Shown: positions 1-5,000 of the stretch, piece after piece
Layout: each line of letters starts with the position of its first letter
How positions within the stretch are numbered: the stretch's first letter is position 1
Assembly (NCBI GenBank): GCA_034430335.1
Contig: DAOUES010000197.1
Coordinates: forward strand, 1-5,101
Length of the DNA: 5,101 bases
Direction of reading: 5' to 3'
DNA from: JAFGOY01 sp034430335
GTDB lineage: Bacteria > Chloroflexota > Anaerolineae > Aggregatilineales > UBA3940
The notes under the pieces: model-generated
Seen by the model: only the letters and a program-made list of their open reading frames with translations
Databases searched by the model: none
What the model was told of the DNA's origin: nothing
Made by a program: the position numbers and the translations under genes

Positions 1-216
1 GGCGAGCGCCCTGAAGGAATGGCTGAAAGCACGCCTCCCCAGGGCGGAATGCCCGGTGATGGCACGCCCCCCGCAGGCATGGCCGAAGGGACTCCACAGG
101 CTCCCGGTGAGGGGGGAATGGGTCCTGGTGGTCAGCCCGGCGGCGGCCCTGGCATGGGGCGGGGTGGCACCTTCATGATCGACGCGGTCATCGAATACCT
201 CTCGACCCTGGTCTGA
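1..216 (+). CDS. C-terminal fragment of a Gly/Pro/Met-rich protein, function unknown
   Basis: The frame is open from the first base to a TGA at 214-216, so 71 residues of a longer protein are visible and its start lies outside the window. An internal ATG at 19 should not be taken as the start, because the frame continues upstream. The visible part is almost entirely low complexity: the motif GMAE(S/G)TP occurs twice, followed by a Gly/Met/Pro tract, and it ends in a short hydrophobic helix-like tail, FMIDAVIEYLSTLV. Such a tract suggests a flexible exported or surface segment, but no domain is recognisable. The first residues, GERPE, also occur in the linker after repeat 1 of the next gene (its residues 121-125). 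This raises the possibility that the two are paralogues, but five residues in low-complexity sequence are weak evidence. No terminator is obvious directly behind it; the repeat at 231 begins 14 bases after the stop. Confidence 0.7.
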   Translation, partial: GERPEGMAESTPPQGGMPGDGTPPAGMAEGTPQAPGEGGMGPGGQPGGGPGMGRGGTFMIDAVIEYLSTLV

Positions 217-230
217 TGGGTAATTCTCTA

Positions 231-458
231 TCACCCGGCCATAACAACTCCATCGCATAAAAAGTAATGCCGCCCCCCTTGCTAAGGAGTTGTAAAGAAA
301 TAACGCCGCATTTTCCATATACAGGCAAAACAGGGGGCAAAGTCCCCTCGCCATGAGGGAGAGGGGATTTAGGGGTGAGGGCAGAATCGAAAAATGCGGA
401 CTTATATTTTTACAGTTCCTAAGGGGGGCAGGATTTCGCTCCGCGAAATACGGGGGGT
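231..458. repeat. Hairpin repeat copy A, split by a MITE-like insertion
   Basis: This is a short intergenic repeat, matched by the intact copy at 1978-2068. Shared parts in order are CCCGRCC, an almost constant TCGCATAAAAAG (253-264), a C-run with TTGCTAA, then a G-run, a hairpin and a second G-run. Stem 1 pairs GCCCCCC (272-278) with GGGGGGC (423-429). In this copy its TTGCTAA loop carries the 134-bp insertion 286-419. Stem 2 is a perfect 7-bp hairpin, ATTTCGC (433-439), loop TCC, GCGAAAT (443-449). A second G-run at 452-457 could compete with the first for the same C-run. It appears non-coding. Whether it acts as a mobile element, a transcription-ending structure or neither cannot be told from sequence. 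Confidence 0.7.
286..419. mobile_element. MITE-like element, copy 1 (134 bp, no ORF)
   Basis: A non-coding element with imperfect terminal inverted repeats. About 24 of the first 31 bases match the reverse complement of the last 31 (left end GGAGTTGTAAAG, right end TTTTTACAGTTCC). It is flanked on both sides by TAA (283-285 and 420-422). The interior has a 10-bp stem with one mismatch, TCCCCTCGCC (343-352), loop ATGAG, GGAGAGGGGA (358-367). The 80 bases from 340 to the right end differ from copy 2 at only three aligned positions, while the left third is more diverged. It carries no transposase, so if mobile it would need one in trans. It sits inside the loop of hairpin repeat copy A, and copy B at 1978-2068 shows the uninterrupted site. 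Confidence 0.75.
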
Positions 459-569
459 GACCGGGAAATATGGCGAAGGTTCATCAGCCCCAGGAATCTT
501 AATTGACTCAGAAACATTTACAGGTTGCCAATCACTCCTTCACAATTTATGAACAACTTTTTTCTATCC

Positions 570-575
570 TATAAC
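570..575 (+). promoter_or_regulatory. Possible -10 box for the repeat-protein gene
   Basis: TATAAC, preceded by a T-rich tract at 559-565, lies 53 bases before the ATG at 629. The position 17 bases upstream (547-552, TTATGA) is a poor -35. The arrangement of a T-tract followed by CTATAA resembles the better promoter ahead of the response regulator at 2131-2145. The stretch 459-545 between the repeat and this site shows nothing I can name. Confidence 0.3.
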
Positions 576-628
576 CGGTAAGTAGATGGTCAGTGTATTG
601 GAAGTGATCGTAGTCAAAGGAGAACTTG

Positions 629-1684
629 ATGGAGAATCAAACTGAAAAACGATCAATGAAGTGGGTGTATATCGCGTCGGGGGCGTTCCTTGCCCTGGCG
701 GTTGTCGCCGGTGTGCTCGTCTTTGGTGCCCGGCAGGTGAAAGCATCGGTGAGTGAGAAAGCTGCTTTCTCGCCCGGCGGCCCCGGCGGAGGCGATCACG
801 GCGACGGCAAAGAACTGGCCGCCATGTATCTCGAAAACCTCGCTTCTGAACTGGGCATCACCGTCGATGATCTCCAGGCCGCGTTCGGAGAAGTCCGCGC
901 CGCTGCCTTGCAGCAGGCGCTCGACGAGGGCCTGATCACCCAGGAGCAGATCGACAAAATGCAGGAGCGTGCCGAAGCAGCCGCCAATGGCGAAAGGCCC
1001 GAATTGCCTGCCGATGGTGAACGTCCCGCCGACTCCGAAGACCGGCCCGATCCCTCCGCGATGAAGGCGGAAGTGCAGGCGGCCCTGGCCGGTGCACTGG
1101 GCATTTCGGTCGAGGAACTCGAAGCGGCGCAGGCAGAAGCGCAGGCCGCCCGGCTCGCCGATGCGGTCGAGGCAGGCGATATCACCCAGGAAGAAGCCGA
1201 CGCGATCCTGAGCGGTGAAGCCTCCGATCATTCCGGTGGACGTGGTCACGGTGGGTTGATGCCGGGCCGCGCTGACGGTGATCAATATCTGGCCGACGCT
1301 CTGGGTATCACGGTCGAAGAATTGCAAAGTGCCCGCGAAGAGGCTCGCACTGTAGCTCTCCAGCAGCTAAATGAAGAAGGTCTGGTCCCGCCTGATGGCC
1401 CGATGTCGGATGGTGGTCGTCCCGGCGGTCGTGGTGAGTTCTCCCCAATGTGGAGTATGGATGAAATGGTGGAACTGCTCGCCGATACGCTCGGCGTGTC
1501 TGTCGAAGAACTCCAGGCTGCTCATGAGGCGGCCCTGTCTGCCACTGCCGAACAGGCAGTTGAAGAAGGGCTTCTCACGCAGGAACAGGCCGATAAAGTT
1601 CTGAGTGGTGATGGTTTTGGGCTTCCTCGTCCTGGCCCGGATTTTGCTCCCAATATGCCCCACCCATTCAGATCCGAAAGGTAG
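629..1684 (+). CDS. Exported or membrane-anchored protein with four LGITVEELQ/ITQEQAD helical repeats
   Basis: The ATG at 629 is chosen because AAAGGAG (616-622) lies six bases before it; the in-frame TTG at 626 is too close. The product has 351 residues. Residues 1-10 are polar with basic residues, and 12-33 are hydrophobic. VKA (37-39) could be a signal peptidase site, otherwise the segment is an anchor. There is no cysteine, so it is not a lipoprotein. The rest is acidic and probably outside the cytoplasmic membrane. Four units share the pattern L-A-x-x-L-G-I-[TS]-V-E-E-L-Q-x-A, an Ala/Glu helix, then EGLITQEQAD: about 66-112, 150-196, 219-254 and 280-326. Unit 3 lacks the ITQEQAD end and runs into VPPDG. 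Linkers are rich in Gly, Pro, Asp and His (50-60, 120-142, 200-216, 254-272). The units resemble the DUF2680/YckD type of small helical repeat, which I recall by pattern only. The role is unknown. A hairpin terminator follows, so it is probably transcribed alone. Confidence 0.9.
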   Translation: MENQTEKRSMKWVYIASGAFLALAVVAGVLVFGARQVKASVSEKAAFSPGGPGGGDHGDGKELAAMYLENLASELGITVDDLQAAFGEVRAAALQQALDEGLITQEQIDKMQERAEAAANGERPELPADGERPADSEDRPDPSAMKAEVQAALAGALGISVEELEAAQAEAQAARLADAVEAGDITQEEADAILSGEASDHSGGRGHGGLMPGRADGDQYLADALGITVEELQSAREEARTVALQQLNEEGLVPPDGPMSDGGRPGGRGEFSPMWSMDEMVELLADTLGVSVEELQAAHEAALSATAEQAVEEGLLTQEQADKVLSGDGFGLPRPGPDFAPNMPHPFRSER

Positions 1685-1741
1685 CTTCTCTTCTCGTACG
1701 GACTGGTCACGCTGGACTCCGAGAGAGCCTCTTTTGAATAT

Positions 1742-1765
1742 GGGAGCACACTGATGTGTGCTCCC
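1742..1765 (+). terminator. Hairpin terminator behind the repeat-protein gene
   Basis: A perfect 10-bp stem, GGGAGCACAC (1742-1751), loop TGAT, GTGTGCTCCC (1756-1765), lies 57 bases after the stop codon. It is followed by CCCTCTC rather than a run of T, so it is not a textbook intrinsic terminator. It may still end or protect the transcript. It is by far the strongest simple hairpin between 1685 and 1840. The rest of that stretch holds only a short GGCTTTAGCC palindrome at 1806-1815. Confidence 0.55.
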
Positions 1766-1839
1766 CCCTCTCATTGATTGAGGAGGAGCGCAATACGGAG
1801 GTACAGGCTTTAGCCCGGCGCTTATAGAGTTTAACTTAA

Positions 1840-1974
1840 GAGACTGTAAAGAAATAACATCGCATTTTCCAAATGCGAACAGAATCAGGGTCTTAAGTCC
1901 CCTCGCCATGAGGGAGAGGGGATTTAGGGGTGAGGGCCAGATCGAAAAATGCGGACTTATATTTTTACAGTTCC
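1840..1974. mobile_element. MITE-like element, copy 2 (135 bp, no ORF)
   Basis: Second copy of the element at 286-419, in the same orientation. The ends are GAGACTGTAAAG and TTTTTACAGTTCC; about 23 of 31 end bases form an inverted repeat. TAA flanks both sides (1837-1839 and 1975-1977). It keeps the same internal TCCCCTCGCC/GGAGAGGGGA hairpin, and its left arm also has a local hairpin, CGCATTT, loop TCC, AAATGCG (1861-1877), which copy 1 has lost or never had. It ends directly against hairpin repeat copy B. No coding potential is seen; long minus-strand frames across it are shadows of the neighbouring gene. Confidence 0.75.
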
Positions 1975-1977
1975 TAA

Positions 1978-2068
1978 TAACCCGACCGCAACAGTTCCGT
2001 CGCATAAAAAGATATGTTGTCCCCTTTTGCTAAGGGGGACGGATGAGCCGTTAGGCTCACAGGGGGGT
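1978..2068. repeat. Hairpin repeat copy B, intact
   Basis: Uninterrupted counterpart of the repeat at 231-458. It has CCCGACC (1981-1987), TCGCATAAAAAG (2000-2011), stem 1 GTCCCC (2019-2024) with GGGGAC (2035-2040) around a TTTTGCTAAG loop, stem 2 TGAGCC (2044-2049), loop GTTA, GGCTCA (2054-2059), and a second G-run at 2062-2067. Stem 2 is at the same place as in copy A but with an unrelated sequence that still pairs perfectly. Stem 1 is also kept while its outer bases differ. The repeat ends about 70 bases before the promoter of the response regulator, so it could insulate that promoter or act as a transcription-ending structure. That is inference. Confidence 0.7.
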
Positions 2069-2136
2069 GCTCGACTCTAATTGCCAGGTTTCATTGACAC
2101 AGGAGAGACTCGCACAAAATCTATCGCTCGTTTTTT

Positions 2137-2145
2137 TGCTATAAT
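2137..2145 (+). promoter_or_regulatory. Extended -10 promoter of the two-component operon
   Basis: TGCTATAAT is a consensus extended -10 element (TGn followed by TATAAT at 2140-2145), preceded by a run of seven T. Transcription would start near 2152 and leave a leader of about 50 bases before the ATG at 2202. The position for a -35 box (2117-2122, AAATCT) is poor, which is tolerated by extended -10 promoters. Two nearby TTGACA sequences, at 2094 and 2145, are wrongly spaced for it. Confidence 0.6.
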
Positions 2146-2201
2146 TGACACATCATTATGATACGAACGATCGCGCACTTCATTTTACCCGGAAATCAGT
2201 C

Positions 2202-2891
2202 ATGGCTAAGACAATTCTAATCGTCGACGATAAAGACAGCCTTCGCAAGATGGTCAGCAGCTATCTTGCCGAAGAAGGCTATCGCGTCGTCGAGGCGTCC
2301 AACGGGCGCGAGGCGATCTTCGTCGCCCGCTACGAAAAACCCGACCTGATCATCCTCGACCTGATGATGCCCGAAATGGGCGGCTATGAGTTCATGCGCG
2401 TCTACTCGAAGGAAGCCGACACGCCGGTCATCATTTTGACCGCCAAGCTCGACGAGAACGACAAAATCCTCGGCCTTGAACTCGGCGCTGACGATTATGT
2501 CACCAAGCCGTTCAGCCTGCGCGAGCTTGCCGCACGGGTGCGGGCCGTGCTGCGCCGGGCGAACAAACAGGTCAAAGAGCCTGATATCCTGCGGATTGAC
2601 TGCATCGCTCTCGACCGGAGCGGCCACGTCGTGACAATCGGCGATCAGTCGGTCGATCTGACCCCGTCCGAGTTTTTGCTGCTGGCCGTGCTGATGTCCG
2701 CGCCGGGGCGGGCTTTCTCCCGCCTCGAACTGCTCGACAATCTCTCCGACGAACCCTACGAGGGCTATGAGCGCACCATCGACGTTCACATCCGCAACTT
2801 ACGTACGAAGATCGAACCCGACCCCGGCAGCCCGTTCTACATTCAGACGGTCTACGGGGTGGGGTACCGGTTTGCTTCTCAGGGCAGCTAG
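2202..2891 (+). CDS. OmpR/PhoB-family response regulator
   Basis: A 229-residue DNA-binding response regulator of usual length for the family. The receiver domain covers about residues 3-118: acidic pocket Asp9-Asp10, phosphoacceptor Asp53 in ILDLMMP, switch Thr80 and Tyr99, and Lys102 in VTKPF. A winged-helix output domain covers about 128-225, with DLTPSEFLLL, the recognition helix region around RTIDVHIRNLRTKI, and the wing IQTVYGVGYRF. It is expected to be phosphorylated by the kinase encoded two bases downstream and then to bind DNA as a dimer. The ATG at 2202 is chosen because MAKTILIVDD is the normal family start. A longer frame from a TTG at 2145 would begin inside the -10 box. The ribosome binding site is weak (GGAAA at 2191-2195). 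Target genes are unknown; the adjacent exported protein gene is a candidate. All catalytic residues are present. Confidence 0.95.
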   Translation: MAKTILIVDDKDSLRKMVSSYLAEEGYRVVEASNGREAIFVARYEKPDLIILDLMMPEMGGYEFMRVYSKEADTPVIILTAKLDENDKILGLELGADDYVTKPFSLRELAARVRAVLRRANKQVKEPDILRIDCIALDRSGHVVTIGDQSVDLTPSEFLLLAVLMSAPGRAFSRLELLDNLSDEPYEGYERTIDVHIRNLRTKIEPDPGSPFYIQTVYGVGYRFASQGS

Positions 2892-2893
2892 GT

Positions 2894-4318
2894 ATGGCTG
2901 ATCGAAATTCCGCAAAGCGTTCGCTTCCCGCCTCGTTGCGGCAGGTTCTTTCCTCGATCAATTTCAAACTTTCGCTGGCTTTTATGCTGGTCGGCGTGCT
3001 GGGGATCGTCCTGGTCGCCGTCGCTCTTCGCCAGAGCACCGTCCGCGAGTTCGACCGCTTCGTCCGTGATCGTATCGAGGATGATACTGTCGAAAACCTC
3101 GCCGCCTATTACGAGGCGAACGGCACGTTTGAAGGGATCGACTATATGTTCGTCAGCCGTCCGGGTTCGGGAGGCGGTGGTGGCGGTGGTGGAATGTGGG
3201 GCACGGTTATGCTGATCGATACCGACCGTGTGATCCTGTTTACCAACGAGAATCCTCCCGGCGGCGGCGGTGGTGCGATGATCATTGGCGAACAGGTGCC
3301 GAAAAGCGACCTGGACGCCGCGATCCCGGTTGAGGTCGACGGGGAGACGGTTGGTTTTATCGTCCTCAAAGGGCCGTCTGGCCGCATGCCTCCGGGAACG
3401 CCCGAAGGCGACTTTCTCAGCCGCATGAAGCAGACGCTCGTGATCAGCGCCCTCGCCGCCTCGTTGATCGCGCTGCTGCTTGGCATCTGGCTGGCCCGCA
3501 CTATTTCCCGCCCCGTTCGCCGCCTGACGGCGGCCACCCACCGCGTCGCTCATGGCGAACTGGGCGTCCAGGTCGATGTCGAAACCGGCGACGAGGTCGG
3601 CGAGCTGGCCCGTTCATTCAACCGGATGAGCGCCGATCTCGCCCGCTCTAACGATCTCCGCCGCCAGATGACCGCCGACATCGCCCACGAGCTTCGTACC
3701 CCTCTCTCGGTGATCCTCGGCTATACCGAGGCGCTCTCGGATGGCAAGCTGCCCGGTAATGAGGAAACCTACCACGTGATGTACGACGAGGCGATCCATC
3801 TTCAGCGCCTGATCGACGATCTGCGCACGCTCTCCCTCGCTGATGCCGGTGAACTGACCCTCACCCGTGTCCCGACCGAACCCGCCGCGCTGCTCGAACG
3901 GGTCGCCGTCTCCCACCGACCGCTCGCCCGGCGCGAGGATATTTCCCTGGAGGTCGAAGCCGCTCCCGACCTGCCCGCCATCGATGTCGATCCCGACCGC
4001 ATGGCCCAGGTCTTGGCAAATCTGGTTGCCAATGCCCTGCGCTACACGCCTACCGGCGGGCAGGTTATCCTGTCTGCCGGTCAGGACGATCATGCCGTCT
4101 GGTTGAAAGTCTGCGACTCCGGCTCCGGAATCTCGCCTGAGAACCTGCCATATGTCTTCAACCGTTTCTACAAAGGCGATCAGGCCCGCGCCGAGAGCGG
4201 CGCATCGGGGCTGGGGCTGGCAATCGCCCGCTCGATTGTCAATGCTCACGGCGGGGAGATCGCCGTCGACAGCACCCCCGGAGTCGAAACGATCTTCACG
4301 ATCACCTTCCCTTTTTGA
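2894..4318 (+). CDS. Membrane HAMP sensor histidine kinase (BaeS-like)
   Basis: A 474-residue partner kinase. Domains in order: basic N-terminus; membrane segment about 25-45; extracytoplasmic sensor about 47-178; membrane segment about 180-201; HAMP about 202-254; HisKA with His265 in ADIAHELRTPL; HATPase_c with the N box Asn376/Asn380 (NLVANALRYT), G1 box DSGSG (408-412), F box FNRFYKGD and G2 box SGLGLAIAR (438-446). All catalytic motifs are intact. The sensor has a small mixed alpha/beta pattern (YYEANGTFEGID, VMLIDTDRVILFTNE, VDGETVGFIVL) like the Cache/PAS-like sensors of BaeS-type kinases. It is interrupted by glycine runs at 93-100 (eight) and 123-127 (five). The ATG follows the regulator's TAG after two bases, so the two genes are surely co-transcribed and probably translationally coupled. 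The signal is not evident from sequence. Confidence 0.95.
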   Translation: MADRNSAKRSLPASLRQVLSSINFKLSLAFMLVGVLGIVLVAVALRQSTVREFDRFVRDRIEDDTVENLAAYYEANGTFEGIDYMFVSRPGSGGGGGGGGMWGTVMLIDTDRVILFTNENPPGGGGGAMIIGEQVPKSDLDAAIPVEVDGETVGFIVLKGPSGRMPPGTPEGDFLSRMKQTLVISALAASLIALLLGIWLARTISRPVRRLTAATHRVAHGELGVQVDVETGDEVGELARSFNRMSADLARSNDLRRQMTADIAHELRTPLSVILGYTEALSDGKLPGNEETYHVMYDEAIHLQRLIDDLRTLSLADAGELTLTRVPTEPAALLERVAVSHRPLARREDISLEVEAAPDLPAIDVDPDRMAQVLANLVANALRYTPTGGQVILSAGQDDHAVWLKVCDSGSGISPENLPYVFNRFYKGDQARAESGASGLGLAIARSIVNAHGGEIAVDSTPGVETIFTITFPF

Positions 4319-4362
4319 CCCTTCGTTCCTACAAAAGTATTACTTTTACGGCATATTTGTTG

Positions 4363-4387
4363 ATAACGTTACCAATGGTAACGTTAT
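4363..4387. terminator. Perfect 11-bp inverted repeat behind the kinase gene; terminator or operator
   Basis: ATAACGTTACC (4363-4373), loop AAT, GGTAACGTTAT (4377-4387) is a perfect inverted repeat, followed by TGTTA and a run of six T (4393-4398). It begins 44 bases after the kinase stop, so an intrinsic terminator for the two-gene operon is the simplest reading. The stem is AT-rich and the T-run starts five bases late. It also lies just upstream of a possible promoter for the next gene, so it could equally be an operator for a dimeric regulator. Confidence 0.55.
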
Positions 4388-4402
4388 TGTTATTTTTTAG
4401 TA

Positions 4403-4431
4403 TTGAACAAATTCCCGGAACAGGTTATTGT
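4403..4431 (+). promoter_or_regulatory. Possible promoter of the stand-alone receiver gene
   Basis: TTGAAC (4403-4408) and TATTGT (4426-4431) are 17 bases apart, each matching four of six consensus bases. Transcription would start near 4438, giving a leader of about 65 bases. It lies directly after the inverted repeat and T-run. A TTGACA at 4471-4476 has no usable -10 before the start codon. Confidence 0.35.
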
Positions 4432-4502
4432 GATAGGAGTGGTAGATCGCTCACTCCTGCAAAACCGTTCTTGACAATCCGATCTCCCGGGCGAGGTATT
4501 CG

Positions 4503-4901
4503 ATGGCGGATGTTAAATTTGAAAACAAGCGAATACTGGTTGTTGACGACGAAAGGGACAGCATCGACATCGTTAAGATTGTGCTTTCGTCGGTTGGGGC
4601 GGTGGTCTACCAGGCCGAAGATGGCCGGGCCGCGCTCGATATCTGCCTCCAGGAACGCCCCGAAGTCGTTCTTGCCGATATCTCCATGCCGGTGATGGAC
4701 GGTTGGGAACTGCTCGACGCGATCCGGGGAGCCGACGGCGGCGAGAAGGTCACCGTCATTGCCCTGACCGCTCACGCGATGTCTGGCGACAGAGAGCGGA
4801 TCATCGACGCCGGTTTCGACGGCTATATGTCCAAGCCGCTGACCATGTTCACTTTCCTCGATGATCTCTCACAACTGCTCCCGGTTGCTGGCACGTCTTA
4901 A
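4503..4901 (+). CDS. Stand-alone receiver-domain protein (CheY/DivK-like)
   Basis: A 132-residue protein consisting of one receiver domain with no output domain. Motifs are complete: acidic pocket Asp15-Asp16, phosphoacceptor Asp59 in LADISMPVMDG, Thr89 in IALTAH, and Lys111 in MSKP. The ALTAHAMSGDRERIIDAGFDGYMSKP segment (given in parts: ALTAHAM, AGFDGY, MSKP) is typical of receivers attached to hybrid kinases and of DivK-like single-domain receivers. The ATG at 4503 has GAGG (4493-4496) six bases upstream and gives the normal family N-terminus, KRILVVDDE. It is separated from the kinase gene by 184 bases with a hairpin, so it probably has its own promoter. It may accept phosphate from the neighbouring kinase or from another one; which is not decided by sequence. 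It lacks any DNA-binding or enzymatic part, so it must act through protein contacts or as a phosphate sink. Confidence 0.93.
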   Translation: MADVKFENKRILVVDDERDSIDIVKIVLSSVGAVVYQAEDGRAALDICLQERPEVVLADISMPVMDGWELLDAIRGADGGEKVTVIALTAHAMSGDRERIIDAGFDGYMSKPLTMFTFLDDLSQLLPVAGTS

Positions 4902-4970
4902 CTGCCCACGATTTTGCCCGTTTACAATTTGATGGGATGCCCGCGTTCGATCCCCACAGCACCCGTTATT

Positions 4971-5000
4971 CCGCATCCTGCGGCGGCCCTTGCGGTCGCC
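4971..5000. repeat. Overlapping small hairpins after the receiver gene
   Basis: CCGCA (4971-4975), loop TCC, TGCGG (4979-4983) overlaps a second stem, GGCGGCC (4982-4988), loop CTTGC, GGTCGCC (4994-5000), with one G-T wobble. Only one can form at a time. The second could end the receiver transcript, but no T-run follows. A third stem, GTTCCC (5020-5025) with GGGAAC (5038-5043), lies just beyond. I see no gene in 4902-5101. Confidence 0.35.

Noticed and set aside
653..1327. Long minus-strand frame (224 codons) opposite the repeat protein
   Set aside because: It lies fully across a well-supported + strand gene with a ribosome binding site, membrane segment and repeated protein motif. It is a GC-rich shadow with no recognisable domain.
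1801..1821. GGCTTTAGCC palindrome as a separate repeat or terminator
   Set aside because: The stem is only three or four base pairs and there is no second copy in the window.
286..1974. CRISPR array or compound transposon
   Set aside because: There are only two repeat copies, 1554 bases apart, with a gene between them and no spacers, cas genes or transposase. Direct MITE copies alone do not make a compound transposon.
1367..2005. Minus-strand frame running through gene end, terminator and MITE copy 2
   Set aside because: It crosses a hairpin terminator and a repeat element and has no family pattern; it is open by chance.
2094..2099. TTGACA as the -35 of the operon promoter
   Set aside because: It is 40 bases from TATAAT. 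The nearest -10-like bases at the right spacing (AAATCT) are poor.
2145..2201. Longer response-regulator start at a TTG
   Set aside because: The TTG overlaps the last base of the TATAAT box, and the extra 19 residues are not part of the family. The ATG at 2202 gives the normal start.
3170..3274. Frameshift or sequencing error at the glycine runs
   Set aside because: The reading frame continues with conserved HAMP, HisKA and HATPase motifs after both runs.
4471..4476. TTGACA as the -35 of the receiver gene
   Set aside because: A -10 at 17 bases would fall on the ribosome binding site and there is no TATAAT-like sequence there.
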